Below, in pieces: positions 1-11,377 of a DNA stretch of 64,000 nucleotides. The notes under the pieces were generated by a model, which searched no databases, was not told where the DNA came from, and worked only from the letters and a program-made list of their open reading frames with translations. Positions within the stretch are counted from its first letter, which is position 1. Each line of letters begins with the position of its first letter. Both the position numbers and the translations under genes were made by a program. Origin of the DNA: Pachypanchax playfairii (taxonomy: Eukaryota > Chordata > Actinopteri > Cyprinodontiformes > Aplocheilidae). The DNA is taken from positions 10,450,679 to 10,514,678 of the forward strand of contig SSNP01000001.1 of assembly GCA_006937955.1 (NCBI GenBank), in the 5' to 3' direction.

Positions 1-478
1 TAAATACTGCTGAAGGGTCAGGCAGTGGCACAAAGTCCCAGTCAGTCATTCACACAGCGAGACAGTCCAGCAGTTCTCAGCAGTCAGTCAGTCAGTGAGA
101 TAGAAAGACACTGCGAGAGAGTTCAAACAGAATGTGTAAATTATGGAGCTCCTAGGGGAGGATCCCTGTTAGCTTCCATCCATCACCACCAATCATCAGG
201 TTCCATTTTCACAGAACCCAATTCAGTTTAACAAGTTCTCTCGTGAGTAACAAACTAAGATGAGAGGAACTGAGAACTGAAGTCTGGATGACTCCAAACA
301 CTCTTATGTGACCAGGTCCAACCAGATAAAACATCACAACATTTGGTACAGTGTAACATGACAAACATGGTCAGATTTGTCAGAATATAAACAAATCCCT
401 CCACATGTCAAAGTGTCCCCCCCATGTAGCCCCCTGATTTGCATATATGTGTGTGAATGGGTGAATTTAGCTTGTAGT
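1..478. other. tlcd4 intronic sequence, nothing recognised
   Basis: AT-rich DNA between the window edge and a SINE. No exon of tlcd4 and no supported open frame was seen. It begins with short degenerate CAGTCAGTCA-type repeats at about 40-100. Confidence 0.4.
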
Positions 479-796
479 GTAAATGGTAAATGGCATGTAC
501 TTGTATAGCGCTTTATTCATGTCCTACGACCCCCAAAGCGCTTCACACTACAGTATGTCATTCACACTCACACGTTTGGTGATGATGAACTACACACATG
601 TTGTAGCCACAGCTGTCCTGGGACAAACACTGACAGACACCAGCGCCGCCGGACCCTCCGACCACCACCAAACAGGCAAAGTGGGTTAAGGACACAACAG
701 CAAGGTGATCTTTTTCTCTAGGCAGAGCGGGGAATCGAACCGGCAACCTCCTGGTTGCCAGACGACCTGCTCTACCGCCTGAGCCACGACCGCCCC
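479..796 (-). repeat. tRNA-derived SINE
   Basis: Reading the minus strand from 796, the element opens with a tRNA-like head. An A-box-like TGGCTCAGGCGGTAG is followed by a B box, GGTTCGATTCC, near 727-737. After a body of about 250 bp comes a tail ending in GCGCTATACAAGTACATGCC and ATTTACCATTTAC. This is the typical arrangement of a fish tRNA-headed SINE with a LINE-derived tail. The head is not a functional tRNA gene, because no cloverleaf with a discriminator and 3' acceptor stem could be closed. It lies in the tlcd4 intron. Confidence 0.75.
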
Positions 797-1551
797 AAAA
801 TGTGTAAATGTGCTTTGAGTGGTCAGTAAGTCTAGAAAAGCTCCGTACAAAGACAGACCATCTATACAGCTCAAGAGACCTACACAATCTGTGGAGAGAT
901 GTGGGTTGTTTTCATAGATTAAAAAAAACTAAAACTGAAAGGACTTTTTACAATTTACTGATTTTCTAAAATTTGCTTTTAGGTCAATACAATTACAAGT
1001 CAACATTTAAAGTGATATAATGTGAATTTATTTGTATCTTTTTGTCGCCTATCAGTTTAAAGACCCCCTCCGGCCAGCTTTTGAACTATTTCAAAGCGTG
1101 TCAGTGGACTTCAAATTCTGATTATGGCGTTTTTTCACAAAATCGCAAAACCTGTGTCATTTTCTAGGAAGTAGTTTCTGCACAGCAGCAATAGCTCATC
1201 AGCAATTCGCCTCTGTGCTTTGGGTGAAATCGTTTGTGCAGAGGATCCCCCGCCTCTCCCTGTTTATGCTAGCAGTAGAGCTAGCTAACAGCCAGCGGAG
1301 TAGAAGCTTGTGGCCCACCCAGTAGCTTTTCTATGACTGTGTCCAAATTCAGGGTCTGCATACTTCGAAGGATCCAGTCTACCCGGTCAAAGTGGTTCAA
1401 AGTACTTCTTCAACCGGATGTTAACGGCTGTGAATTACATAAAGCTTGATTTTTCTTTTTTTAGATTTGAGATTAGATTTCAGAGCTAGAATAAGAAGGT
1501 GGAAACAAAGAACTCACAGTTACATGGTAATAGATTAGATGGTCATTTTAA
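797..1551. other. tlcd4 intronic sequence, nothing recognised
   Basis: No supported exon or complete repeat was seen. The segment around 1190-1440 is somewhat richer in CpG and may be part of an old transposon, but no ends could be defined. Confidence 0.35.
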
Positions 1552-2128
1552 AGAGGCCCTTCCAATAAAAACGTTTTTCTGAGATTTCTGTTGAATATTT
1601 TAGCTCTACAGGTGTTCTTACCTTCATGGTGGGTGTGAAAACAGGTCAACAACTTCTCTTTCAATTTTTATCTCTAAAACTACGCAGGTGGTGATAAAAC
1701 CCGAGTTCTCTCGAATCCGAACGGCCTGTATCTGTTACATCACAACTCCTTTACTCGTTAGTATTCGGCATCTTCCGCAGTTGAAACCACACCTAGCATG
1801 CTGCTGGCTAAAAGCTGTAGCATAAGATGTAACAAACAGGAAGACACGACGTCTGACGTTGCCATGCGCAGCGGGGCAGGAAACCTTGCTCTGATAGGCT
1901 AGTTTGTTAGCCAATCTGAGTCCAGCAAATTTGAATAATGAATATGAACGAGCTGCTGCTCGAGGCCTGACGGAAGGAGCCGGAACCACCCGAATTTTAA
2001 CGCAGACAGATTGAAAGGTCTGTTAAAAAGTGTTTCCTGACGTTTTTTTAGATATAAAATGTTTCATATTACTGATTAATACTTAAGAAATAACCACAAA
2101 GTCCTGAAATTTGTATGAAATGGCCTCT
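1552..2128. mobile_element. TTAA-flanked MITE family R1, copy 1
   Basis: A 577-bp noncoding element with terminal inverted repeats AGAGGCCCTTCC at the left and the complement of ...AAATGGCCTCT at the right. It is flanked on both sides by TTAA (1548-1551 and 2129-2132). It is collinear with R1 copies at 3386-3927, 37465-38044 (opposite orientation) and 43656-45321 (opposite orientation, interrupted). No transposase is encoded. TTAA duplications are typical of piggyBac and Kolobok superfamilies, so which one mobilised it is an inference I cannot settle. Confidence 0.8.
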
Positions 2129-2366
2129 TTAAAAGAGTAACATGCAGAGCAAACACTGCAAAACATGCACTGTGTCCAACGTATGAGTCAGAACCTGGCA
2201 TCATAAGAAATCTGTGTACTGAATGTCAGTGCATATCATTGTATCCAGCTGACAAGCCTTTCTGGTCAGCATAAAGGCAAAACAGCACTGTCACCCTCTC
2301 TTCTGTGATAAAATAAGTTCTATGCTCCCCACAGAGTTGATGTAAGGATGAATTTAACATCTTTAC

Positions 2367-2536
2367 CTAGAGTTCCACTCCACCTTCTGCTTGTCACTGA
2401 GGCCCGAGAAGCCTGCACTAATGTGCGTGGACATCCAGGGGCTGACTCTGTGGAAGAGCCACTGGAAGGTGAAGAAGCTGGTCACCGAGATGGTGAGGAT
2501 AAGCTGGCTGAATGGGTCCATGGCCACCCAACCCTT
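2367..2536 (-). CDS. tlcd4: tlcd4 (tmem56-like) first coding exon, partial gene
   Basis: This is the first coding exon of a TLC (TRAM-LAG1-CLN8) domain multi-pass membrane protein of the TLCD4/TMEM56 family. On the minus strand an AG acceptor precedes 2536. The ATG at 2521-2519 sits in a good context (GCCATGG) and opens a 155-nt frame, MDPFSQLILTISVTSFFTFQ..., ending ...KQKVEWNS(R) before a GTAAAG donor at 2366. The hydrophobic stretch at about residues 5-23 is a likely first membrane segment. The ending K-(I/V)-E-W-N-S-R at the exon junction is, from memory, diagnostic of TMEM56/TLCD4 and is split by an intron there. The exon ends in phase 2. Later TLC exons would lie below coordinate 1 and none was seen in 1-2366. 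The a/b paralogue cannot be decided. The substrate or biochemical role of TLCD4 is not established by sequence. Confidence 0.85.
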
Positions 2537-2952
2537 CTGTTGGACGACAAGAGAAAAACAAAATGGTCAAAGTTTATCAGAGAGTGTTCACTGCTTGTAA
2601 ACGTAAACAGAGCTGGTACAATGTGACGAAATAAGGTGCTTTTCCTCACCTTTGAGTTTTGTAATCTAAACTTGTAAAGTTATGCAACAACACGAATGTC
2701 AAGCATTTTTTCAGAGTTCGACGAGTACGATGCGTGACATGAGCCGACACTTTTAATGCCCTCTTTTCAAACTATGTTCAATAGCTTTGGTAATCACAAT
2801 CCCGCTTGCACACCGTGCAAAAATAAAAACAATAATTAATTTTAGAAATGTATTACAGTGCACCTTAACCCATTTAGATTATTTAAATGTTGCCTTTGCC
2901 AGGGCTGCACAATATATTAAAATTGTATTGTCAATACTGACTGACAAACGTA
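2537..2952. other. tlcd4 intron 1, nothing recognised
   Basis: AT-rich intronic DNA upstream of the first coding exon of tlcd4. No open frame, RNA gene or complete repeat could be supported. Confidence 0.4.
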
Positions 2953-4240
2953 CAACCCTCATTTCCAAAAAAGGTGTGTAAAATGTAAATGAAAACAGAA
3001 TTTAATGATTCAGAAAAAGTTCAGAAACCCAACATTTTCTTCTCATTTTAACATAAACAACATATCAGAGGTTTTGCCATTTCATAGACAATATGAGCTC
3101 ATTTTGAATTTGGTGGCAGCAAACAGAGTGATATTTACATTGTGTCTCATTCCTTTTCTTTTAGCATCTATCTGTAAACATCTGAGAGATGAAGAGAGCT
3201 GCTTCTTGTCCGATGCAGGATTCTAACTGCTCAACAGTTCTGAGTCTTTGTGGTAGAGTTTTTATTTCCTGACGATCCAAATATTTTCTGTTGGTGAAAG
3301 AGCTGAACTGCAGGCAGGTCAGTTCAGCAGCTGAACTCTTCTACTGTGAAGTCATACTGTTGTGATGATGCAGTATGTGGTTTAAAGAGGCCATTCTATT
3401 AAAAACGTTTTTTTTTTAGGTTTCTGTTGAATATTTTAGCTCCACAGGTGTTCTTACCTTCATACTGGTTGTGAAAATGGCACAACAACTTCTCTTTCAG
3501 TTTTTATCTCTCAAACTACGCAGGTGGTGATAAAACCCGAGTTCGATAGGCCTGTATTTGTTTCGTCACAACTCCTTTACTCGTTAGTATTCATCAGCTC
3601 TGGTAGTTAAAACCACACCTAGCATGCTGCTGGCTAAAAGCTGTATCATCAGACGTATCAAACAGGATACATTGCCATGCGCAGCGGGGCAGGAAACAGT
3701 ATACCTTGCTCTCATAGGCTAGTTTGTTAGCCAATCTGAGTCCAGCAAATTGGAATAATGAATATTAATGAGTTGCTGCCGAAGTCAGCCGAATCTTCAC
3801 ACAGACAGATTGAAAGGTCTGTTAATCAGTGTTTCCTAATGTTTTTTAGACATAAAATGTTTACAGGTTACAGGTTAATACTTAAGAAATAACCACAAAG
3901 TCCTGAAATTTGTGTGAAATGGCCTCTTTAAGATTGCCTTGCTGAAATATGAAATCCTTCCCTTGAAGAGACGTTATCTAAAACCTCTCTGTACCTTTCA
4001 GCAGTGAAGGAGCCTTTCCAGATGAGGAAGCTGCCCACCTTATAGTCACTAATGCAACTCCAAACCATCAGAGATGCTTTTGATCGATGCTGTTGATAAC
4101 AATCTAAATAGTTCCTGTCCACTTTAGTCTGCCGGACAGCGTCCATGGTCTCCAAAAACAAGTTGAAATTTGGACAAAATCTGACCCTAGAACTGTTTTA
4201 GATTTCGCTTCAGATCAGTTTAAATGATCTTTGGTTTTTT
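2953..4240 (-). mobile_element. degenerate Tc1-like transposon, interrupted by R1 copy 2
   Basis: The left end starts CAACCCTCATTTCC. The DNA matches, from memory, a widespread fish Tc1-like element. At 3928-4161 the minus strand retains an open fragment of transposase with ASLMVWSCIS and WKGSFTAERYREVL, the Tc1 catalytic-core segment around MVWGCIS...AERY. The frame is otherwise broken by stops. The R1 MITE at 3386-3927 sits inside it: the sequence ...GCAGTATGTGGT before the MITE and AGATTGCCTTGCTG after it are contiguous in the parental element. The right boundary is approximate. Confidence 0.65.
3386..3927. mobile_element. TTAA-flanked MITE family R1, copy 2
   Basis: A 542-bp copy of R1, with TTAA at 3382-3385 and 3928-3931 and terminal repeats AGAGGCCATTC and GAAATGGCCTCT. 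It is inserted into the Tc1-like relic around it, which makes it younger than that relic. Confidence 0.8.
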
Positions 4241-4324
4241 ATGCAGTGCTGCCTCAGGACCTACTAATTACAATCAACCAGTTTGGACCTAGGGCACAAA
4301 GCTTTATGAGATTGCCTTCTGTTT

Positions 4325-4405
4325 TATTTATATTTTAGAAATTTCATATTTTTGGGAATTAAGTTTAGGGATCAATAAAGTATTTTTGATTTGATTTTGA
4401 TTAAA
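4325..4405 (+). repeat. Rex1/CR1-like LINE 3' tail fragment
   Basis: The sequence GGGATCAATAAAGTATTTTT followed by GATTTGATTTTGATT matches the 3' terminus of the LINE copy at 43695-44573 (GGGATTAATAAAGTATTTTT plus TTTGA repeats). Only the tail is present, as is usual for 5'-truncated LINE insertions. Confidence 0.5.
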
Positions 4406-5699
4406 GGCACATTACACAAAAGAATAACAAGTTAAAGACAATCATCTGTAGTCTTCTATCAAGTCTTATGTGTTCAGAATAAACTCTTTAGGATACCGAA
4501 TATAATTGTGATTAATGATTTATATTTTAATTTCAACAGATTTCTACCTGTAAAAAAGCAGAACAGCAGCAACGTGTCTGCACTTACATGCCACAAGGAC
4601 ATGTGTAGTGTGTGTAGTCACAGATGGCCCGAGTACAACATGCCACCAAAATGTTCTCAGAGTCACAGACGGAGCTGCTGGTGAAAACTCTTCCTCAGTC
4701 ACTGTCAGAAGCTGTGAATGTCACTGAGTCACTGTTATGAGTGATCACCTCAACCCACAGAGAAACCAGGACAGGTTTGGAGGCGAAAGGCCCGACCGAT
4801 TTGATTCTACAGAATCCAAAACGTGGGAATGGGGGTGAAGTGTTCGTCCTTAGCTCAAACTTCACATCTGCAGTTGCATTTACACAATCCAGTTCAAAAA
4901 GCCAGTTTTATCTACTGAATCTGATTTTTAAACAGGCACGTCTTGGACGGCAGAGTGTTGCTGATGCTGTGTGAGTCACAGGACGACAGTCAGTGATGCG
5001 CTGGTCTTGATATGCAATTCATCTTGATGGGGATGTGACTGTGTCCACAAAATATAAAACTAGGAAATTGTGCGATATAATAGTTGAATATTGCAACAAC
5101 AACATGTGACCTCTGTGAGGTCCATCTTCTCGCCAAATACATATTTTTCACATGCACTTTGTGATTTATTGGAATCCTTTGGGATATTGATTTTCTGCCC
5201 ATTAACACTCCAGTACTGATACATTTTCAACATTCTCTGCAGCCCTAGTTCACAAAATTTTTAAATTATCATGAAAGTATCACCCTAAATCAATAGTTTT
5301 GTCATATTTGCCCTAAAAAACTCCCCCAAAAATAGCTCAGAGCAGGTGTTGTACGCAGAGAATATTCTGTGCACTCAGTTCTTAGTGATTATTCTTCACA
5401 ATAGTCATGAATCTTTTCCTGATACATTTAATAACAAGCAAATAAACACGCCTGAAAATACAAACACTACATAGATCTTCCTCAAGCTGCTGTTTTGATC
5501 ATTCATGATGACTGAATCATACTTTACTGAATGAATTTAGTAAATAGTGGCGAGTTTTGGCAGCTCACAGACTGGATCACAATAGGAACGAATATTTCAT
5601 CAAGAAAATGGACATAAAGTCTTTAATTTGTCCCCTTAGCACAAAGTATTAGAGCAACTTCAATGCATAAACCTGAACCAGTGATTTTTATTTGTTATT
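4406..5699. other. tlcd4 intron 1, nothing recognised
   Basis: AT-rich DNA. Short frames here have no recognisable domain or splice support. No complete mobile element could be delimited. Confidence 0.35.
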
Positions 5700-5950
5700 A
5701 ATATTGCCATGTAACAAGAAGGTCCTGGATTTGAATCCCTTTTAGGGCTTTTCTCCGAGGACTCTGACTTCCTCCTATAAACTTAAAACATGCATGTTGG
5801 GTTAAATGGTGATTCCAAACTGGCCTTGCATGTGAATATGTGTGTGTAAACAGTTTATTTGTCTCTGTGATGGACCTTCCAGGGTGTAACCCCGCCTCTC
5901 GCCCAATGACCGCTGCTGCTAGACTCCCACACAACCCTGAACAGGAACAA
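5700..5950 (+). repeat. L2-tail type SINE/LINE fragment
   Basis: A degenerate copy of the common fish repeat containing GGATTTGAATCCC, then ACTCTGACTTCCTCCTATAA, CATGCATGTTGGGTTAAATG, and finally GGGTGTAACCCCGCCTCTCG. In intact copies these blocks form the 3' half of L2/Maui-like LINEs and their SINEs. The family label is from memory. Confidence 0.5.
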
Positions 5951-7380
5951 GCCAGTATTTATAACAGGATGTATTAACAGAAATCTAATATTTGTATCAC
6001 ATAGACAGCAAAATGTGGATCTCCATTTACCCTTTTGCAAAACTGAAACCTTGCTTGTCAAGGTCTCTTTTTAAGAGCCAAAGTTAATAACTTACATTGG
6101 GTGACAGTTTAACTAGCTAACTAACTGATGAATGTGTGTGCAAGATCAGTGTTGTAAAACATGAGAATAACGTGTTCATTACATGTTCAGTTTCAGGGAT
6201 TGTAATCAGGAAACCCTGCAGATCTAGATGTGGGTGAAAGGGGGAGTTTTGCACTAAAAGACAACACAGATCCAAATTTAGCAGCACTGTGTGTTCTCTG
6301 GCTGAGGCTCCATGAACACATGCCATGGATGGAAGTCCACAGGGTCCACTGATCTGCTTTCAGACTTTTCACACCCATTTTCTTCTGTTATTTCTTTTGT
6401 AAGACTTCAAAATCAACAAGAAGCTTCCCATGATTCAACAGAAAGGAGCATCTTTCAGCTACGTGCATTAGCAAAACTCCAGAGCGATTAAAGCTCCATC
6501 AGCCTTTCCAGACTGTCAAAGCAACTTCACAGCGCTCTCTTTCATGCATGAATATTTCAACCCCAGCACGCAGCAGGGTACTTCAGAGGGGACTCTTGCA
6601 GTGACGCTCTACCCCCGGAGAGAATCTGGACATGTGAGTGACGGTGTCCTCTGGTGTGCTCAGTTAAACACGAGCAGGGTGGTTTTACATACAAACACGC
6701 ACGTTTGAGGCCCTTAACTGAGGATCCTGTTTCCAAGGGTGACAAAGGTCAACGTGGGGGTAAAGAGAGAAACCATCCAAAACCTGGAGGATAAATCACT
6801 TCATAAAGTAGTTTAGTCTAAGATCAAAGCAGGTAATTCTTTAAAAACACCTTTCTGACAGATGTCTTTACTCAAACACTCGTTATTTCATCACACATAA
6901 AAATACACGATTCGTGCTCATAATTAAAAGCCTATATGTATTGTGTTTATTTAAGAATGTGATATGAATGAATGGAGTCTGGGGCTGTTATATGGAGCTT
7001 TAACATACGTGTCTGATTTATTTTTTAGCTTTGAATATTGTTTTTTTTTTAACCTTGTTACAAAAAGTAGAAGCAGAGTTTCATAACAAGGAAACGGATC
7101 AGTGAAGAGCTCGTATAGTGTCGACCAGATTTTGGAAGCGTCGTTCGCCCCCAAAATAAATAATAAATCAGCCATCATGATATCACTCAGTTTATGGATC
7201 GGTTCGGATCCGTTTCGGAAGCGGGTGTTTTTGGTGTTACAGGCCAGTTCACGCCGCATTGCTCGTCCAGATGCTGAGCACAAAATAAGCCTGGCCTAGT
7301 CGTGTTTATTCACTCGGGTAATATTGTAAAAACACAGAATATTTATACATACATGTCTAATTTAAAAAAACTGGACTCAC
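5951..7380. other. tlcd4 intron 1, nothing recognised
   Basis: Ordinary intronic DNA. I see no exon with matching splice sites and no element with clear termini. The CpG content rises towards 7100. Confidence 0.35.
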
Positions 7381-7720
7381 CTCGTGACTTTCATTCAGAT
7401 GATTTGCGTCTCGCGCTCACAGCCGTTTGTATTTTTCGGGGCTGCTGCTCGGAAACAGCGTCGTTGATTCAAAGCCACAGCCATCATGTCGATTCATTTT
7501 AGGCTTTTAATAAACAACAACAAGACAGGCCAGACTCTCTCCTGCTACGTCCACACAGATTAAAACAACAAAAATAACAACAAGAACGAGTGAGGGTTCC
7601 GAAAGCCTGTGGCGGGTTCCGCCGCCGTGTTTACAGAGAACCCCGACCGACAGGAACCGAGCATAATAACTGCTGCAGAGGTGCAGCTCGTGCAGCTCGA
7701 CGCTCGATTCACAAAAGTGA
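7381..7720 (-). promoter_or_regulatory. tlcd4: probable tlcd4 noncoding first exon and CpG-rich promoter
   Basis: This stretch is markedly richer in CpG than its surroundings (for example CCGCCGCCGTG and GCTCGACGCTCG). On the minus strand it ends with a near-perfect splice donor, CACGAG|GTGAGT, at 7381/7380. The next minus-strand acceptor with a coding exon is the tlcd4 exon at 2536, so this is probably exon 1 (5' UTR) with the transcription start somewhere in 7500-7800. The assignment to tlcd4 is inferred from strand and position. The exact start of transcription cannot be read. A (GT)n(GA)n tract lies immediately upstream. Confidence 0.5.
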
Positions 7721-7723
7721 TGC

Positions 7724-7724
<1 letters not shown>

Positions 7725-7776
<52 letters not shown>
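7725..7776. repeat. compound (GT)n(GA)n microsatellite
   Basis: A run of GT units changes directly into GA units. It borders the proposed tlcd4 promoter. The Arg-Glu and Cys-Val repeat frames across it are artefacts. Confidence 0.95.
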
Positions 7777-7779
<3 letters not shown>

Positions 7780-8286
7780 TCGCTGTTCTTCTCTCAAATT
7801 ACAATCTCAGTTCTTAAAGACACACACAGTCACACCTCCACGAGACTCGACGGTTAGAGACTGTTTCCTGGATGGTTGTACTAATTTTACGCAACAAGAA
7901 CATGTTCGACCTGTTGTCAAGAAACAGGAAACTTGAATCATCAACTAAATGCTTCTTTTAAACCAAACCATCATTACAATTTGTAATTTGCAAATATCTT
8001 TCAAAACTAGCTGCCAGTTTTCAGATATTTACAAAATAAAAGCATTTGTTTTTAAGTTTTGTCCACGTTTGTTTGGACAAAATATATACGGTTTGAAGTA
8101 TGGGTCCAAGTTCAGTTGTTTAATATGATTCTACTGCTTCCCAATGCCCTATTTAAAGGTCCGAATCCCTAAAAGAAAGAGTGAACCAGATAAACAGACA
8201 AAGCAAAGAACCAGGACTGAGGCAGATATTTTAGACAAGGGAAGATCCTGGAACCTTTATTTTGAAAGCTGTGACATTTGTGTTAA

Positions 8287-9542
8287 AGGTCCTATATCAT
8301 GCAAAATTAACTTCTTGGACCTTTTATCCATGTTTTGATGCTATTTTGTTATAGAAAAAACAGAGTGATTTTTGGCTTAATACACACATTTTTCAGTAAT
8401 CTTCCTGAATTCTACATTCTGAGCAGCTGCTCCACTCTCTCCTGGAAAATGACTGACTGTAACATAGTGATGTAACAATGTAACACCAGGAAGTGCCTGG
8501 CATGTCTGCGCTGTCCCTGCAGGTTAAACACACACCCGCCGAGCTGTGAGAGTCTGAAGCAAGACACTAAGCACCACCGTTTTGTAGTATTTTACTTTCT
8601 AAAAAATGTCTCGGTAAAAATGTGCATTTGACTGCGAGAGTAAGGGTGCATTCACACCGGCCCAACTGTCAACGTCAGAAGCGACAAGTTTACATGTAAA
8701 GTCTATGGTGGGAGTGAGTCAGACAGACGTCAACGGCTCTGCGTCGCTTTGTGAGCGTTATGAGCATCAACTTTTCAAGCTTTTCGAGCGTTTCAGGCGT
8801 TGACACTTGAAACGCTTGAAAAGCTCGAAACGCTCGAAACGCAGAAAGTTTAGCTAGCTGAACTTTTGACACTCTTGACGCTCTTGCAGCGGCATGTCAA
8901 CCAAACAGAGCGTCTCATCGTAGTGACATACCTGAATGAAGCAGGAAGTCTTCGAACAGGGCGCGGGACAGACGGAAGTAGCGCTGGAAGCGAACCTCAT
9001 CCATATGTAGCTCCTGGAGCAAATGGTTTAACTCCTCAAACTCAAAACGCATCTGAAGAATGGGGTGTATGATCCACAAACGGAGTAAATAAAGCCAAGC
9101 CACTCTATATGATCCGCCATAGCTCAGAACATCCGATAACAAAGGAAGCCCCGCCTACGCGCTCTTTTTAACGGTCCAGCATTACGAGCTTCAACGCCTA
9201 CGCGCTCTGACTGGCAGGCGTTACAAGCTTCAATTTTCAAGCGTCAAACTTGGAGCGTTATGAACGTTGCTTGATGTTGACAAAGTGGCCGGTGTGAACG
9301 CACCATTACAGGAATTCATTTACCATTTTATTCAGGCAGCTCGAGGGGCAGCACTCACGAGGGAGGGCTTGTGGGAGAGTCAGTATTCTAGGTAAACAGA
9401 GTGTTTTACTTCCTGGCCAAAGAATAACTCGAGAATATAAGTTATATTTCAGGACAAATTAATACTACATAACACAAAAGGTAACATTTGATCATATGTG
9501 CCTATCACAGATGTTGAAATCGGTAAAATAGATACAGGACCT
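8287..9542. mobile_element. TTAA-flanked MITE family R2, copy 1 (interrupted)
   Basis: Terminal repeats AGGTCCTATATCATGC and the complement of ...GATACAGGACCT, flanked by TTAA at 8283-8286 and 9543-9546. Without the Harbinger-like insert at 8644-9305 the element is about 590 bp. Other copies are at 35591-36920 and 54626-55456. Noncoding. Confidence 0.8.
8644..9305 (-). mobile_element. nonautonomous PIF/Harbinger element inside R2
   Basis: A 662-bp element with matching termini (G/T)GGTGC(A/G)TTCACACCGGCC at both ends. It is flanked by a 3-bp TAA/TTA, as expected for PIF/Harbinger. The uninterrupted R2 copies read GAGAGTTACAGG across the site. The minus strand at 8915-9142 keeps a 75-codon open frame including ELHMDEVRFQRYFRLSRALF, which resembles the N-terminal part of HARBI1-type transposases. 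The catalytic part is absent, so the element depends on another copy for movement. The interior is full of short GCGTT/AACGC repeats (8750-8850). Confidence 0.75.
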
Positions 9543-10300
9543 TTAAAAGACTCAAGCTACAAGTAAAAAGAAAGTGGTGAACTTTTAAAAATAGTTTTGC
9601 ATGTTTGTTTTTGTGTGTCAGTTGGTAATGTTTCTTAGGGTTCCATAAAGGAACGCAATAGCTTAAAAATGAAACAAAATATCTAAACATTGGTTATTAA
9701 ATTTGAATCCATTTTAAAATAAGAGAAAACTGTTTTAACAGTTAAATAGATTAAAAACACAATCTGGAACGTTTCAACATGACACACTAAATAAGACAAC
9801 GCTTGAAACAGCAACATGTTTCAAGTATGAACAAACAACTACTTATTCTTAAACACAACGTCTTTAGTGTACACGTGTACATTGAAACCTGAAGCTGCAG
9901 CCAACAGGTTTGTCAGGTAATTTCATCTATAATGTGCTGTGGTGACTTAAATTTCAGGGCATGTTACTCCACTATATCTCCCATTTCTTTGAACACACAA
10001 GATTTCAGAGGGGCAAATGATCAAAATCAGATTTGGAAAAAATGTAGATTCTGCTGCTGCTGCTCCTCTACATCGAAAAGAGTCAGCTGAGTTGGTTCAG
10101 GCATTTGGTTAGGATGCCTTGACATTGGATAAGTAGAAAAAGATGAATGATCGTAGATTCTTGGAAAAATTAAACACACTCTGAAAAGTTTTAGCAATCA
10201 TTTTGGTTATTATATTACATACCGTTACAAGTTCTGGTTTGAGTTTATGATATGAGGCCATCCATTACTAGTAATTTCTGTTCAGGTTCATGAAGGAGCT
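9543..10300. other. intergenic, nothing recognised
   Basis: AT-rich intergenic DNA between the tlcd4 5' end and the hAT-derived gene. No supported gene or element. Confidence 0.35.
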
Positions 10301-10304
10301 GATG

Positions 10305-10530
10305 TTTATTTGCAGAGATCTTTGGGTGGGGGGGTATCACACCCTGGACAGGTTGGCAATTCATCAGAACGGCTCACACACACCCTCACCAAAAACTGGA
10401 GTCTAGGGAGAACATGGACACTCCAAGCAGGAAGGTCCCAGCTGAGTTTCAGAACTAGAACCTTATTGCTGTGAGGCAGGAGAGCTACCAACTCTTCCAA
10501 CATGCAGCACCAATAAGAGAAAAGTCTCAA
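10305..10530 (-). repeat. L2-tail type repeat fragment, minus orientation
   Basis: Reads, in the minus direction, as the same 3' LINE/SINE family as 5700-5950. Marks include TATCACACCCTGGACAGGTT, GGGAGAACATGGACACTCC and CCAACATGCAGCACC. Heavily diverged. Confidence 0.45.
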
Positions 10531-11318
10531 AGTAGAAATACACTAGTTCCATGTGTCAGAATTCAAGAAAATAATAATTAAATACTCCATTTATTTTTGT
10601 AAAGTGTAGAATCTACAAATGTCCTGTAAATGGTAATACAGGAAAAAAAGATAAAAAAGGCGGGTTTTAAGCTAAGATTTAAAAACATTTAACAATAGTG
10701 TAAAAGTAAAAGCAGCTGAGTATAAAGTATCAGATCTGGGAAAAGGGACATCTAAAATCATTTCATGTTTAGATACTTTCTTTGCTTACTTTTGTGTCCT
10801 TTTTGAGAATTTGCAAAAGTTAATCATTATTATTTTCCTTCAAACTAATATGAATTTACACAGTAAAATATATTATAATATATAATAAAATATAATATAA
10901 AAGGTTAGTCAAGGTCGACAGTGAGGGAGAGAGGAGAAACTGTTACTGACTGAAACAATCGATTGAAACCCCACTGCCATCGGACCAACCGAAAGAACGC
11001 AGAGCGTACCAAAGCATATATACACCTCCAATGACATACGTAGTTAAGTGCCGGTGTAAATTTTTATATTTATTTTAATTTTCACACATTTTGTATTGTG
11101 CAAAATCAAATGAAGCACAGTGGTTTGAAACTGTATTTTATGTACAATGTGCTGTTTATAAAATGATTTGATTTTTTTTACCATTTCGAGTTACTCGCGC
11201 AATGACACATGGGTAATAAGCGGGTTGTCGAATCAGAAAGTCCAGTTGTCTTATGCGTAACAAGACTGACGAATCAGAATGCTGTGTGTCGTCGCACGCT
11301 GTCACGCCACGAGCGTGT
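10531..11318. other. upstream region of the hAT-derived gene
   Basis: AT-rich until about 10900. Then comes a more CpG-rich part (11180-11320, 11380-11519) directly before the ATG at 11520. No TATA box or transcription start could be assigned with confidence, and no hAT terminal inverted repeat was found here. Confidence 0.3.
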
Positions 11319-11327
11319 TGTCTCAAC

Positions 11328-11377
11328 CATAGACATTATAAATCAGATATGATTTATAACGATTAATAATGTCTATG
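11328..11377. mobile_element. 50-bp palindromic micro-MITE with 8-bp target duplication
   Basis: The core runs from CATAGACATTAT to ATAATGTCTATG (12-bp perfect inverted ends, with further pairing inside). It is bounded on both sides by the identical octamer GTCTCAAC (11320-11327 and 11378-11385). An 8-bp duplication is the signature of hAT insertion. A second insertion of the same kind is at 16649-16682. The insertion is 142 bp upstream of the hAT-derived ATG. Confidence 0.8.

Noticed and set aside
700..796. A tRNA gene on the minus strand
   Set aside because: A and B boxes are present, but no complete cloverleaf is formed and a SINE body and tail follow directly.
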